A stretch of 56,642 nt of DNA from Chloroflexi bacterium OLB14 (GCA_001567105.1 LMZR01000047.1:1-56642), one strand, 5' to 3'; shown: positions 34,277 through 43,757, numbered from the stretch's first letter. Notes: generated by a model from the sequence alone, not told the origin. Numbers and translations: made by a program.

Positions 34277-35626
34277 TTATGGGTTGGGTGAAGGTCTCCA
34301 AAGACCTAAAAAGTTGGGGTCAGAAGAAGGCAGGCTAATATAAAAATATTTGCCTGTTTCAATGTTTGCTATACCTAATTTAGGATGGTCGCGATAATCA
34401 GAAATAGGATGTGAAGTATCATAGAAAAAAGAAATAAATTTACTGTTGGGTGACCATAAATATTCAATCACATTTTGATTTTCAATATCAAGTTTAGATA
34501 ATAAACAAGATATATTTTGTGTTGCGAGTTGAATTGTACAAAAGGTTCCAGTTTCTGGATTAGCATCGCTTGCATAGTTCATATAGACAAAACTTATCAT
34601 AGATTGGTCAGGTGACCAATATGCTGAAGTGATATTAATTTTATCGTTTATTATTAATTCATTAAAACAATTCGTTTTTCCTGATAGAGTATCAAAAATA
34701 CAAGGCGGAGCTCCACCATACCAATAAAAACCCTCAGAACCTTTCCATTCTTGGAACAGAAATTTTGTGCCATCTGGTGACCAATTAGGGAAGGTTACAT
34801 TTTTATAAGAAGCAACTACTTTTTGAGACTGTGCATCGTAAACTTGCAACCTGAAAATAGGTAATGTTTGAAATGAGCCAAACATTCCTTGTTGTTCTTC
34901 ATCAACTTCAATGGCAGCTAATAAGGGTTGTGTGGGTGACCATGAATAACTAAAGTTAAAGTAATCATCATTTGGATCAGAAAGTTTAATAGTGTCACTT
35001 TTAGATATATCGTAAATACTGATATATGTTCCATCATATTCTTCTTGATATACAAAATATTTTCTGTCTACTGAGAGATATCTCCATATATTCAAGAATA
35101 GAAAATTCGGACTCTTAATATTTGAGGATGATACTTGTATTGGGCTTGAAAAATCTCCAGAATCATTACGTTCATAAAATCTAAGACTTTCATCTGATAC
35201 TTTAATTAGAGTAATAATTTCATCTTTAATAGAATAAAGAAAAACTTGTTTTTTCTTGGCAAGCAAAAATCCAAAAGCAGATCCATCTGGCATCCAGAAA
35301 TAATCGCCTACTTCTTCTGTAAATGGGACTTCAAATCTTTCGCTTGTTTCTGCATTGAACAAGTACATCCCTTTATAATGAAATTGATTATCCTCAAATT
35401 CTATGACTGGTACTAATAAAATTTGCGTCTCTGGATTTTTTACCCAATCAGGAAATTCAATAGATGTAATTTGTGTTGCAGTGGGAATTAGAGTTGGTAA
35501 TTGTGTTGGAGTTGAAGTAGATTCAGGTGTATTGGTTAAAGTAATTGGAGTTGGAGTATAAGTTGCTTGGCTTTGACAACTTATTATCAGAATAAATAAA
35601 AACGAAATAGAAAAAAGTTTTTTCAT
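34277..35626 (-). CDS. WD40-like (PD40/TolB-like) lipoprotein
   Basis: 449 residues from the ATG at 35626; upstream codons in the same frame are repeat sequence. Lipobox LIISCQS at about 14-20, then a Thr/Pro linker (TPTPITLTNTPESTSTPTQ) and a beta-propeller with repeated SPDG/SPDQ-like turns (WMPDGSAFGF, NWSPDGTKFLF, YWSPDQSMISF, LWSPNSKFISF). Probably an extracytoplasmic sensor or scaffold. Ligand unknown. Divergent from radA across two repeats. Confidence 0.82.
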   Translation of the reverse strand: MKKLFSISFLFILIISCQSQATYTPTPITLTNTPESTSTPTQLPTLIPTATQITSIEFPDWVKNPETQILLVPVIEFEDNQFHYKGMYLFNAETSERFEVPFTEEVGDYFWMPDGSAFGFLLAKKKQVFLYSIKDEIITLIKVSDESLRFYERNDSGDFSSPIQVSSSNIKSPNFLFLNIWRYLSVDRKYFVYQEEYDGTYISIYDISKSDTIKLSDPNDDYFNFSYSWSPTQPLLAAIEVDEEQQGMFGSFQTLPIFRLQVYDAQSQKVVASYKNVTFPNWSPDGTKFLFQEWKGSEGFYWYGGAPPCIFDTLSGKTNCFNELIINDKINITSAYWSPDQSMISFVYMNYASDANPETGTFCTIQLATQNISCLLSKLDIENQNVIEYLWSPNSKFISFFYDTSHPISDYRDHPKLGIANIETGKYFYISLPSSDPNFLGLWRPSPNP

Positions 35627-35644
35627 CGTTTGACATCCTGTCAT

Positions 35645-35710
35645 GTAGGTCACGCTTTGAGCGTGACTTATTAAATTTATAAAATGCGTCACGTTACAAA
35701 CGTGACCTAC
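35645..35710. repeat. GTAGGTCACGC...GCGTGACCTAC repeat
   Basis: Outer arms GTAGGTCACG / CGTGACCTAC plus internal hairpins. Further copies at 43693-43757 and 46184-46248, all within 66 bases in size. Confidence 0.85.
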
Positions 35711-35768
35711 GAAAGTATAGCAGAGATAGGAATAGAACAAAAATTCTGTTATACTGACAAACAAATAT

Positions 35769-35817
35769 GGAGTCAGCCAGCTTGCTGGCGTTTCGCAGGA
35801 GCAAGCTCCTGCACTCC
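35769..35817. repeat. GGAGTCAGCCAGCTTGC...CTGCACTCC repeat
   Basis: Inverse copy of 32735-32784. It ends 14 bases before the radA start and supplies the bases next to its AAAAGGA ribosome binding site. Confidence 0.8.
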
Positions 35818-35831
35818 AAAAGGATGATCTC

Positions 35832-37223
35832 ATGGCAAAAACAAAAACACATACACGTTATGTCTGTCAACAATGTGGACGAGTATCCGCAAGTTATATG
35901 GGCAAATGCCCACAGTGCAATGCGTTTGACAGCATGGTTGAGGAAGTGATTCATGATGAATCAGCCGCCAAGAAAAAGGCGGTCAATGTTCGAGGATTGA
36001 CAGGGCGTTCGGAGCCGCAACCAATTTCAAAGGTCGGTGGTGAAGCGGAAGAAAGAGTGCACCTAGCCATCGGCGAATTTGCACGCGTACTCGGTGGCGG
36101 CATCGTGCCTGGTTCCATCGTTTTAGTGGGTGGCGATCCAGGCATTGGTAAATCCACTTTGATGTTGCAAATGGCAATGGAGATGGCGAAGACGCAAAAA
36201 GTTTTATATGTTTCGGGCGAAGAGTCTGAACGGCAAATCAAAATGCGTGCTATGAGATTAAATGATAAAAAGTTGCCCGATAATTTATTGTTGGTGACTG
36301 AAACGAATCTGGAAGTGATTCTGAATCACGTACACGCTTCACAACCTGACCTGCTCATTGTTGACTCCATCCAAACCGTTTATTTATCTGATTTAGATTC
36401 ATCTGCGGGTTCGGTTTCGCAAGTTCGTGAATGTTCATCGCAATTACGCGAGTTAGCAAAATCATCGGGCGTATCGGTGTTTATGATTGGGCATGTGACC
36501 AAAGAAGGCAACATTGCGGGTCCGCGTGTGTTGGAACATATCGTTGATACAGTTTTATATTTAGAAGGTGATCGTTTTCAAGCCTATCGTTTATTACGTT
36601 CAGTCAAGAATCGTTTTGGCGCGACATCTGAAGTGGGTGTGTTTGAAATGCGTGAAGGTGGATTGACCGAAGTGACGAATCCATCCGAAGCATTTTTAGC
36701 AGAGAGATTAGTTAATGCCGCAGGCTCATCTATTGCAGTGACAATGGAAGGCACGCGACCTATCTTAGTTGAAATTCAAGGTTTAACATCACCGACTCAA
36801 TTTGGAAATGCAAGGCGCACGCCCAATGGTGTGGACTTCAATCGCTTGTTATTAATCACAGCCGTATTGACAAGACGTGTTGGATTAAAACTTGCCGAGC
36901 AAGATGTTTTTGTAAACGTCGTGGGTGGTATTCAAATTGACGAACCCGCCGCAGATTTAGCCATCGCTGCCGCCATTGCATCATCATGGAAAGATGTACC
37001 TGTGAAAGCAGATGTTGTTTTCATTGGTGAAATTGGTTTAGCAGGTGAGTTGCGTATGCCTGGTCAAATGGTGGCGCGATTAAGAGAAGCACAAAAGTTG
37101 GGATTCAAAACTGCTATTGTGCCAAAGGCTATAAGAAAAGGCGAAGAATATCCCAAAGGGATTGAGATTATCGAAGTGAGGTCGTTAGATCAAGCGTTGG
37201 ATGTGGCGTTGAAGAAAAGTTGA
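35832..37223 (+). CDS. radA: DNA repair protein RadA (Sms)
   Basis: Branch-migration ATPase in homologous recombination. Zinc finger CQQCG-x10-CPQC (about 10-28), Walker A GGDPGIGKSTL (about 98-108), RadA motif KNRFGATSE (about 257-265) and a C-terminal Lon-protease-like domain. 463 residues, full length. Ribosome binding site AAAAGGA with an eight-base spacer. Confidence 0.97.
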   Translation: MAKTKTHTRYVCQQCGRVSASYMGKCPQCNAFDSMVEEVIHDESAAKKKAVNVRGLTGRSEPQPISKVGGEAEERVHLAIGEFARVLGGGIVPGSIVLVGGDPGIGKSTLMLQMAMEMAKTQKVLYVSGEESERQIKMRAMRLNDKKLPDNLLLVTETNLEVILNHVHASQPDLLIVDSIQTVYLSDLDSSAGSVSQVRECSSQLRELAKSSGVSVFMIGHVTKEGNIAGPRVLEHIVDTVLYLEGDRFQAYRLLRSVKNRFGATSEVGVFEMREGGLTEVTNPSEAFLAERLVNAAGSSIAVTMEGTRPILVEIQGLTSPTQFGNARRTPNGVDFNRLLLITAVLTRRVGLKLAEQDVFVNVVGGIQIDEPAADLAIAAAIASSWKDVPVKADVVFIGEIGLAGELRMPGQMVARLREAQKLGFKTAIVPKAIRKGEEYPKGIEIIEVRSLDQALDVALKKS

Positions 37224-37306
37224 AGAGCAGTTGTCAGTTATCAGTAATCAGTAATCAGTCGGTGGTCGAGTAGTTGCGAGTGATACGAGCAACGTACCGA
37301 GACCAC
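37224..37306. repeat. CAGTTATCAGTAATCAG repeat followed by GGTGGTCGAG hairpin
   Basis: 37229-37259 is a tandem of TCAGTAATCAG units. 37261-37306 is a copy of the GTGGTC hairpin. Both lie between radA and DUF2277. Confidence 0.75.
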
Positions 37307-37324
37307 AAGTTGTAGGAGCAAATC

Positions 37325-37564
37325 ATGTGCCGAAGTATTAAACCCTTACGAAATATGGATCATCCCGTCACCGAGCAAGAGATTCAAGAAGCGGCTTTGC
37401 AATACATCCGCAAAGTGAGCGGATATCGCAAACCGTCTAAAGTTAATGAAGAAGCATTTAATAAAGCCATTGAAGAAGTGGCTGAGTCTACACGGAAGAT
37501 GTTGGATACTTTAATAAATAAATCAAATAAAGAAGGTGCTATACTTGCAGGAGATGGTTCTTAA
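37325..37564 (+). CDS. DUF2277 protein
   Basis: 79 residues, unknown function. It starts MCRSIKPLRNMD and continues TEQEIQEAALQYIRKVSGYRKPS, the invariant core of DUF2277. The Cys at position 2 is conserved in the family. AGGAGC lies before the start. Soluble and acidic-basic mixed; no catalytic motif is known. Confidence 0.92.
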   Translation: MCRSIKPLRNMDHPVTEQEIQEAALQYIRKVSGYRKPSKVNEEAFNKAIEEVAESTRKMLDTLINKSNKEGAILAGDGS

Positions 37565-37590
37565 ATTAATAAAATAATTGGGAGAAAACT

Positions 37591-38499
37591 ATGCCAATTC
37601 CTGACTATCAATCCTTGATGCTTCCGCTACTAAAATTAACAAACAATGCTAAAGTTCTTTCATTAAGAGAGGCTACTGATAAATTAGCGAAAGATTTTAA
37701 TTTAACGGAAGACGAATTAGCAGAGTTACTTCCAAGTGCAAGAAAAACAAGATTTTATGACCGAGTAGGTTGGGCAGGAACTTACTTAAAAAAAGCAGGC
37801 TTATTATCTTCTCCAGAACGTGGAAAATTTCAAATTACAAAACGTGGCATTGATGTAATCAATAATCCGCCAGAACGTATAACAGTTAATTTCCTTACAC
37901 AATTTGAAGAATTTGTTGAGTTTAGACAACGCCCCGAAAAAAATGTTGATAATATCTCTATAGAAAAAGAAAGTGAATCTCAAACTCCAGAAGAAGCGAT
38001 TGAATCTGCATACTTAAATATTAGACAAAATTTATCCGATGAAATTTTACAAACTGTAAAAAATTGCTCGCCATCATTTTTTGAAAACTTAGTTATTGAT
38101 GTGCTTGTAAAAATGGGATATGGTGGAACTCGTAAAGATGCAGGAAAAGCAATTGGCAAAAGCGGAGATGGTGGCATTGATGGAATTATTAATGAAGATA
38201 GGCTTGGGCTAGACGTTATTTACATTCAAGCCAAAAAATGGGAAAACTCAGTAGGTCGTCCAGAAATTCAAAAATTTGCTGGCGCATTGCAAGGTCAACG
38301 TGCAAAAAAAGGAATATTTATAACAACTTCTGAATTTACCAAAGAAGCCAAAGAATTTGCTTCTAAAATTGAAAGCAAAATTATTTTAATAGACGGGGAA
38401 ACATTAACCCAATTAATGATTGACTATAACATTGGTGTTAATCCAATTGCTTCATATGAATTGAAAAGAATTGACTCAGATTATTTTGCAGAAGAATGA
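37591..38499 (+). CDS. Mrr-type restriction endonuclease
   Basis: 302 residues. N-terminal winged-helix Mrr_N domain (about 5-95, with RFYDRVGWAGTYLKKAGLL) for DNA recognition, then the PD-(D/E)xK Mrr_cat domain (about 160-285): FFENLVIDVLVKMGYGG, GDGGIDGII with Asp197, YIQAKKW with the QxK pair (213-215), and GALQGQRAKKGIFITTS. Mrr enzymes cut methylated foreign DNA, so no methylase is needed and none is present. It lies next to DUF2277 and could be a stand-alone defence gene. Confidence 0.93.
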   Translation: MPIPDYQSLMLPLLKLTNNAKVLSLREATDKLAKDFNLTEDELAELLPSARKTRFYDRVGWAGTYLKKAGLLSSPERGKFQITKRGIDVINNPPERITVNFLTQFEEFVEFRQRPEKNVDNISIEKESESQTPEEAIESAYLNIRQNLSDEILQTVKNCSPSFFENLVIDVLVKMGYGGTRKDAGKAIGKSGDGGIDGIINEDRLGLDVIYIQAKKWENSVGRPEIQKFAGALQGQRAKKGIFITTSEFTKEAKEFASKIESKIILIDGETLTQLMIDYNIGVNPIASYELKRIDSDYFAEE

Positions 38500-38582
38500 G
38501 CATCAAATTACTATAACGCTTAGGGAGAAATAGAAGTATATTAAAAGTAAAATAATAAACAAACTTTCTCCGTCAAGAATGT

Positions 38583-38588
38583 TAGAAT
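38583..38588 (+). promoter_or_regulatory. -10 box of GT4 gene, leaderless type
   Basis: TAGAAT is six bases before the ATG at 38595. No Shine-Dalgarno sequence. Confidence 0.5.
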
Positions 38589-38594
38589 CAATTT

Positions 38595-39626
38595 ATGACT
38601 CGCATTTGCATCACGCCGTTTGTGCAAGGCACAGGCGGCATGGCATCTTTCCGTTTGAAATTTGAAGCAGGATTAAAAAAACGCAATATAGATGTGACCT
38701 ATCGTTTAGATGATTCTTTCGATGCGGCTTTGGTCATCGCTGGAACACGCTTCTTAACTGACTTGAAGTTGGTCAAGCAACGCGGCATTCGGCTTGTGCA
38801 AAGGTTAGATGGCATCAACTGGGTACATCGCGTTAAATGGTCAGGGATTCGTTATACGACTAGAGCCATTTATGGCAACTTTATGCTCTCGTTGATTCGC
38901 AATCAATTTGCGGATAGAGTCATTTATCAAAGCCAATTTATCAAAACTTGGTGGGAAGATTGGTACGGAGTTGCCAACAAGCAATCCAATGTCATCATCA
39001 ACGGCGTGGATTTAGATTTTTACAATCCACATGGTGAGCATGAAAGACCAAATCATGTTTATAGAATGTTATTGCTAGAAGGCAGTTTGGCACGCGGATT
39101 AAATTCTGGTTTGTTTCATGGTGTAGCAGTGGCAAAAAAACTTGCCCAAAAATTTCCAATGGAAGTGGTTGTAGCAGGCATAGTGGATGAAGCAACTCAA
39201 AAACAAATTAACTCAAAAATCTCTGTGAACTCTGTGGCTAAGAATCTTTCTGTAAAATTTCTAGGCACAATTTCACGAGAAAAAATTCCGCATTTGATTC
39301 GCTCATCACATCTGATGTATTGTGCCGAAGTGAATCCACCTTGCCCAAACTCTGTGATTGAATCCCTAGCCTGCGGTTTACCCGTCATTGGTTTTGATAG
39401 TGGCTCACTCAAAGAATTAGTTGGAGAATCCGCTGGAGTCATCGTGCCTTATGGAGCGAACGCATGGAAGTTAGAAACACCCGATATTTCAGCGTTGGCA
39501 TCGTCAGCCGAAAAAATATTGCTGGAGCAAAACCAATTTCGAGAGTCCGCGAGGAAGCGAGCAGAATCAGAATTTGGTTTAGATAAAATGGTCGAGTCAT
39601 ATCTTAATGTTTTGTTGGAGAATTAA
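38595..39626 (+). CDS. Family 4 glycosyltransferase
   Basis: GT-B enzyme, 343 residues, for surface glycan synthesis. N-terminal half ends near IINGVDLDFYNP; the C-terminal donor domain has KFLGTISREKIPHLIRSSHLMY and PNSVIESLACGLPVIGFDSGSLKELVG, the EX7E-like signature of GT4. Residues 208-217 (KISVNSVAKN) are encoded by 39216-39245, which matches a CTCTGTGAACTCTGTGGC-type interspersed repeat in frame. Followed by an SnoaL-like gene after three bases. Confidence 0.9.
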   Translation: MTRICITPFVQGTGGMASFRLKFEAGLKKRNIDVTYRLDDSFDAALVIAGTRFLTDLKLVKQRGIRLVQRLDGINWVHRVKWSGIRYTTRAIYGNFMLSLIRNQFADRVIYQSQFIKTWWEDWYGVANKQSNVIINGVDLDFYNPHGEHERPNHVYRMLLLEGSLARGLNSGLFHGVAVAKKLAQKFPMEVVVAGIVDEATQKQINSKISVNSVAKNLSVKFLGTISREKIPHLIRSSHLMYCAEVNPPCPNSVIESLACGLPVIGFDSGSLKELVGESAGVIVPYGANAWKLETPDISALASSAEKILLEQNQFRESARKRAESEFGLDKMVESYLNVLLEN

Positions 39627-39629
39627 ATC

Positions 39630-40049
39630 ATGGATAACGAAATTCACGAATTTTTATTGAAACATTTACACGGCATAATGAAAAATGATATCGCTTCTTA
39701 TCACGAAACCACAGCCGAAGATTTGACTCTGTATGAATGGTGGGTCACACCGCATCGTTTAGATGGTTTGCCATTTCATGAATTTATGATGACATCCAAT
39801 GCCGAACGTGGTGCCGTGTTTGGCGCTGAAGAAGCAGGCAAAACACGTTTTGATTTATCAAATTTATTGATTCAAAGATATGGCGATACAGCCATTGCAA
39901 GTTATACATTGTTAATTAGCACCTCATCCAAAGATGGTGTGAAAGTTGCCTCACACAATGAAAGCCGTGTGATTATAAAAATTGATGGCAAATGGAAAGT
40001 TGTGCATGTGCATAAATCACCTGCTTATTCTGCTCCACATGTTGGCTGA
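39630..40049 (+). CDS. NTF2/SnoaL-like protein (CaMKII association-domain type)
   Basis: 139 residues, cone-shaped NTF2 fold predicted from the pattern: a long N-terminal helix pair, then TAEDLTLYEWW, a middle YGDTAIASYTLLIS strand and the last strand IDGKWKVVHVHKSPA. Resembles the calcium/calmodulin kinase II association domain and DUF4440 proteins; several members are small enzymes or binding proteins. No catalytic assignment is possible. Three bases after the glycosyltransferase, so probably co-transcribed. Confidence 0.82.
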   Translation: MDNEIHEFLLKHLHGIMKNDIASYHETTAEDLTLYEWWVTPHRLDGLPFHEFMMTSNAERGAVFGAEEAGKTRFDLSNLLIQRYGDTAIASYTLLISTSSKDGVKVASHNESRVIIKIDGKWKVVHVHKSPAYSAPHVG

Positions 40050-40087
40050 TACATTAAGTAAATCTCAATACTAATTACACAGTACGA

Positions 40088-41495
40088 ATGAAACTCCATT
40101 CCTTCAATTTCCTTCTCCTCAGCCTTGTTCTCATGCCATTAATTAGCATCTCGCTATTGCTCGCCATACAACCACAAGATTTTTGGTGGCTAATGCAAGT
40201 CGGAAGAGAAACGATTCAAGATGCAAGTGTGCCAATGACAGATACAATCAGTTGGAGCCAAACAGGTCAACCGATTGTTTATCAACAATGGCTAGCAGGC
40301 ATTATTTTTTATTTTTTTTATAATATTGGTGGAATATCTTTTATCTTCTTGCTACGTGGATTATTAATCGCAACCACTTATGGAATGTTATGGTTAATAA
40401 TTCATAAAGTTTCAAATGCCATGCTTGCCACTATTCTTATATTTATTTTAGGAATATCCACTGCTAACAATTGGGCGATTCGTTCACAATTATTTGTGTA
40501 TCCACTTTTTTGTAATTTGCATTTGGGCTTTACTGGAATGGCAAAATGGTAACAAAAAATATTTATGGCTTTTACCTATCTCCATGTTGTTATGGATTAA
40601 TTTACACGGCTCATTTATTATATTATTTGTATTATCAATATCAGCGTTTATCTTTGGGGACGGTGATAAAAAATCTTTACTCAGCATAATGATAATTACA
40701 TTTCTTGTAACATTTATTAATCCACACACATACAATGTTTGGAGTTATTTTGTATTTATGATGAACTCTCCCTCCGACCATCTTTTTGCATTCGAATGGT
40801 CACCGCCACGCAATGAAGGTTGGCAAATGAACATCTTTTTTGCATGGTTAATTTTATTTGCACCACTGGCAAAATTTTCAAATCACAAACTCACGCGCCT
40901 CGAATGGGTTTGGTTTCTCGGCTTCGCCTGGCTGGCACTCACAGGTTTGCGTTATGTCATCTGGTTTCAATTTTTGCTTGCAATTTTTTCAGCACAATTA
41001 ATTTCCGATTTTATAACATTAAATCAACCACAAAAAAATTTTCCACAACTCAACATCTCATTTGGAATTTTTATGTTGATAACTCCCTTGATATTTTTAA
41101 CTGGCTTACGAGAAAAATGGATGGGAGACTCAGTCCCTGTTTATGAGATGACCACCACGCCTCTTTCTTCGACTTTGTGGTTGGTTCACAATCCCCAACA
41201 TTGTGACCATCTTTGGGCTGACTATGCTTTCGGCGGATATTTGTCTTTTGCATTTCCTGATTGCAAAGCATGGATGGATAGCCGTTTCAATGCCTATCCT
41301 CCACAACAATGGACTGAATATGTTCAAGTGACAAATGCTGAAAATTGGCAAGAATTTTTTGATAAAAAAGATATTCAAAATCTTTTTCTTTCTCAAGCCG
41401 CACAACCGAAATTAATTCAAGCAGTTTCAGAGTCAAATGTTTGGTGTGAAGAGTATAAAGATGAATATGCTGTTATCTTTTCTCGTTGTGAGTAG
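40088..41495 (+). CDS. Multi-pass membrane protein, GT-C-like (one frameshift)
   Basis: About 468 residues when the frame is joined at a six-base T run (40506-40511; with five, VYPLFVICIWALLEW). About ten transmembrane helices. The first loop FWWLMQVGRETIQDASVPMTDTISW resembles the catalytic loop of membrane glycosyltransferases that use lipid-linked sugars, and WADYAFGGYLSFAFPD with WMDSRFNAYPP occurs in the C-terminal outer part. A known but poorly characterised family in Chloroflexi and Acidobacteria (inference). Between glycosyltransferases, which supports a glycan role. Confidence 0.75.
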
Positions 41496-41640
41496 ATTAA
41501 CTTATCAAAACCTTTGCCGCGAATTTCGCTAATTTGCGCGGATTTTTAACCAATTTAGCAAACTCGTGGCTAAAAATGGTTTTAATCATTATCGTATAAT
41601 AAATTTTTGAGCAACGTAACAACTTGGATTAACTTTAATA

Positions 41641-41770
41641 GACTTCTTGCATAAGTGTTCTAAACTGGCTGGCTATAATTTTTTTTGCCACAGATTACAC
41701 GGATTATCACGGATGTTTTTAAAAGAAATCAGTGTAAATCCATGACTAAAAGAGACTTTTGCAAGAGGTC
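41641..41770. mobile_element. Possible MITE-like remnant
   Basis: Left end GACTTCTTGCATAAGTGTT (41641-41659) and right end, read on the other strand, GACCTCTTGCAAAAGTCTC (41770-41752): 15 of 19 bases match. The 92-base interior holds a CCACAGATTACACGGATT-type repeat and no gene. No target duplication is evident. Confidence 0.4.
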
Positions 41771-41925
41771 AAATGAAATCCCGTAGGATGAAATGACTAT
41801 AGAATATTGTATGCAAACATTCAAATCCCGTAGGGATGACATAATTTTTACAATCTCTAACACCCCTACGGGGTTGAAATCAAAACAAATTTGCATCTAT
41901 AATCATTTGACCCCTACGGGGTCTT
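41771..41925. repeat. Four CCCGTAGGG / CCCCTACGGGG palindromes
   Basis: Motifs at 41778, 41827, 41863 and 41910, the first two as CCCGTAGG, the last two as CCCCTACGGGG. Each is flanked by AAAT/ATTT or TTGA. Two face the other two. Spacing is 27-49 bases. Confidence 0.75.
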
Positions 41926-41939
41926 GGAATTAATTGTTT

Positions 41940-43018
41940 ATGAAATTATTCAAAGGCAAATTGGCTTTACAACAACGTGTGTTACCAAGTTATCGCGTGC
42001 CGTTTTTTGACTTGTTAGCGAGTCATTGTGAAAACGGTATGACGTTGTTTGCTGGTCAGGCTCGCAGCGAAGAAATGATCGTCAGTGGCAGCACCCAACT
42101 AGCAGAGCATGTCGAAGCGCGTAATATCCATTTGTTGAATGGAAAATTTTATCTATGCTATCAAACAGGATTTATCAACTGGCTTGAAAAATCAAATCCC
42201 GATGCGTTGATTGTGGAAGCCAACCCGAGATATTTATCCACGCCGTTTGCAGCGAAGTGGATGCACAAACGCGCAAAAAAGGTTATTGGCTGGGGATTGG
42301 GGATTCCCTTCTCCCTTAAAGGGAGAGGGGTTAAGGGTGAGGGTCAGAAAAAATTTCGTTAACCAATTTGATGCCATGCTTGCATATAGTCAACGTGGCG
42401 CGGATGAATATGCTCAATTAGGATTTCCAAAAGAAAAAAATTTTTGTAGCACATAATTCGGTTTCATCAGCACCAAATTATTCATTACCAAAACGCACTT
42501 CTCACTTTCCACTTTCCATTTTGTTTGTTGGAAGATTGCAAGCCAGAAAAAGAATCGATTCATTGATACGGGCTTGTGCTGAAATAGAATCAAAGCCGAA
42601 GTTAGTGATTGTTGGTGATGGACCTGAAAAAGAAAGTTTAATTTCACTGGCAAAAGAAATTTATTCATCCACAGAATTTATTGGCGCGAAACATGGCGTT
42701 GAATTAAAAGCATATTTTGAAAAAGCAGATTTATTTGTTTTACCTGGCACTGGTGGCTTGGCTGTGCAAGAAGCCATGAGTTATGGCTTGCCTGTGATTG
42801 TGGCAAAAGGTGATGGCACGCAAGATGATTTAGTGCGTGAAAAAAACGGCTGGCAAATTGAACCTGAAAATTATGAAGCCTTAGTTTTTACTATCAAAGA
42901 AGCATTATCTGATGTGAAGCGATTAAGAACAATGGGACAAGAATCATTTCGCATTGTTTCGGAAGAAATCAATATTCAAAAAATGGCAGAAGTGTTTATA
43001 GAGGCGTTGAATTCGTAA
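41940..43018 (+). CDS. Family 4 glycosyltransferase (two frameshifts, repeat inserted in frame)
   Basis: GT-B enzyme, about 358 residues when joined. N-terminal domain with LPSYRVPFFDLLA; donor domain with ILFVGRLQARKRIDSLI, LVIVGDGPEKESL, and ADLFVLPGTGGLAVQEAMSYGLPVI. A CCCTTCTCCC/GGGAGAGGGG palindrome (42306-42346) encodes GIPFSLKGRGVKGEGQ in frame after GWGL. Frame breaks at A6 (42348-42353) and A7 (42434-42440) are resolved by removing one A each, giving NFVNQFDAMLAYS and PKEKIFVAHNSV. A second repeat-like stretch (SHFPLSILF) begins the donor domain. Confidence 0.83.
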
Positions 43019-43675
43019 TTACCCATACTTCGGCGTATCGCCAATAATTTCCCAATTTCTTTCTAGGGCAACTTGTTTCAACTTCGCATCTGGATACACT
43101 GCCACAGGGTGATGTGCATGTTCGAGCAAGGGAATATCTAAATGTGTGTCACCATAAGCGAAATCAACTTTGCTGACGTTTAGGCGCGAAAAAATTTGTT
43201 CCACTTTTTTCTCGTTGGATGCAAGTTCACCAACCATGTGAATGCGACCATTTTTAATTTCAACAGGTGTGCCACTCACTTGTGCGCCGATTCTTTTTGC
43301 AAATGGTTTAATGAATGGTTCAACTACACTGCTAGCAATATACACTTGCGCCCCACCTTCACGGTGATTAATGAGGCGTGCAATCACATCATCACGGCGT
43401 TTTTTCCAAAGATCATGTTCTACAACCCATTCAGAAACTTGTTTTAATTTTTCTTCATCCGCATTTTTGACATAACTTAAACTGTCAATCATTAATTTTT
43501 GTCCCCATAACTGTATATCAATTACACCTTTTTTGGCTAAAAAGTAAGCAGGCAAAATAGAAGCCATAGTTAAATTTGCTTGTAACTTGCTTTGATTATG
43601 CTTCACCCAATCTACTAAGCCTAAAAATGGCGAGCCAGTGGTCAATGTTCCCATCATATCTGATACAACAATCAT
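43019..43675 (-). CDS. HAD-IB-type hydrolase, second catalytic Asp replaced
   Basis: 218 residues. Motif I reads VVSDMMGTLTTG: the nucleophile Asp6 is present, but the second Asp, the general acid of DxDGT enzymes, is Met8. Motif II region IASSVVEPF, motif III Lys in ASNEKKVEQI and motif IV YGDTHLDIPLL are intact. The helical cap between motifs I and II fits the subfamily. It could be a phosphatase with altered activity or an inactive relative. Convergent with the glycosyltransferase with no gap. Confidence 0.8.
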   Translation of the reverse strand: MIVVSDMMGTLTTGSPFLGLVDWVKHNQSKLQANLTMASILPAYFLAKKGVIDIQLWGQKLMIDSLSYVKNADEEKLKQVSEWVVEHDLWKKRRDDVIARLINHREGGAQVYIASSVVEPFIKPFAKRIGAQVSGTPVEIKNGRIHMVGELASNEKKVEQIFSRLNVSKVDFAYGDTHLDIPLLEHAHHPVAVYPDAKLKQVALERNWEIIGDTPKYG

Positions 43676-43692
43676 ATTTGCTCCTATGTAAA

Positions 43693-43757
43693 GTAGGTCA
43701 CGCTTTTAGCGTGACTGTTTTATTAATCAAAATTGTCACGTTACAAACGTGACCTAC
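43693..43757. repeat. GTAGGTCACGC...CGTGACCTAC repeat
   Basis: Second copy of this family, between the divergent HAD and mutS2 genes. Confidence 0.85.

Larger units (their letters stand above)
41496..41939. other. 444-base gap made of interspersed repeats
   Basis: Nothing resembling a gene. It contains a GCCGCGAATTTCGC-type repeat (41517-41579), an imperfect inverted-repeat element (41641-41770), and four CCCGTAGGG/CCCTACGGG motifs (41771-41925) before the next ATG at 41940. No promoter can be supported. Confidence 0.7.

Noticed and set aside
35627..35833. N-terminal extension of the PD40 lipoprotein
   Set aside because: The codons lie in two repeats; the signal peptide and lipobox start at 35626.
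41771..41925. CRISPR-like array
   Set aside because: Only four short motifs in mixed orientation with uneven spacing, no constant direct repeat and no cas genes.
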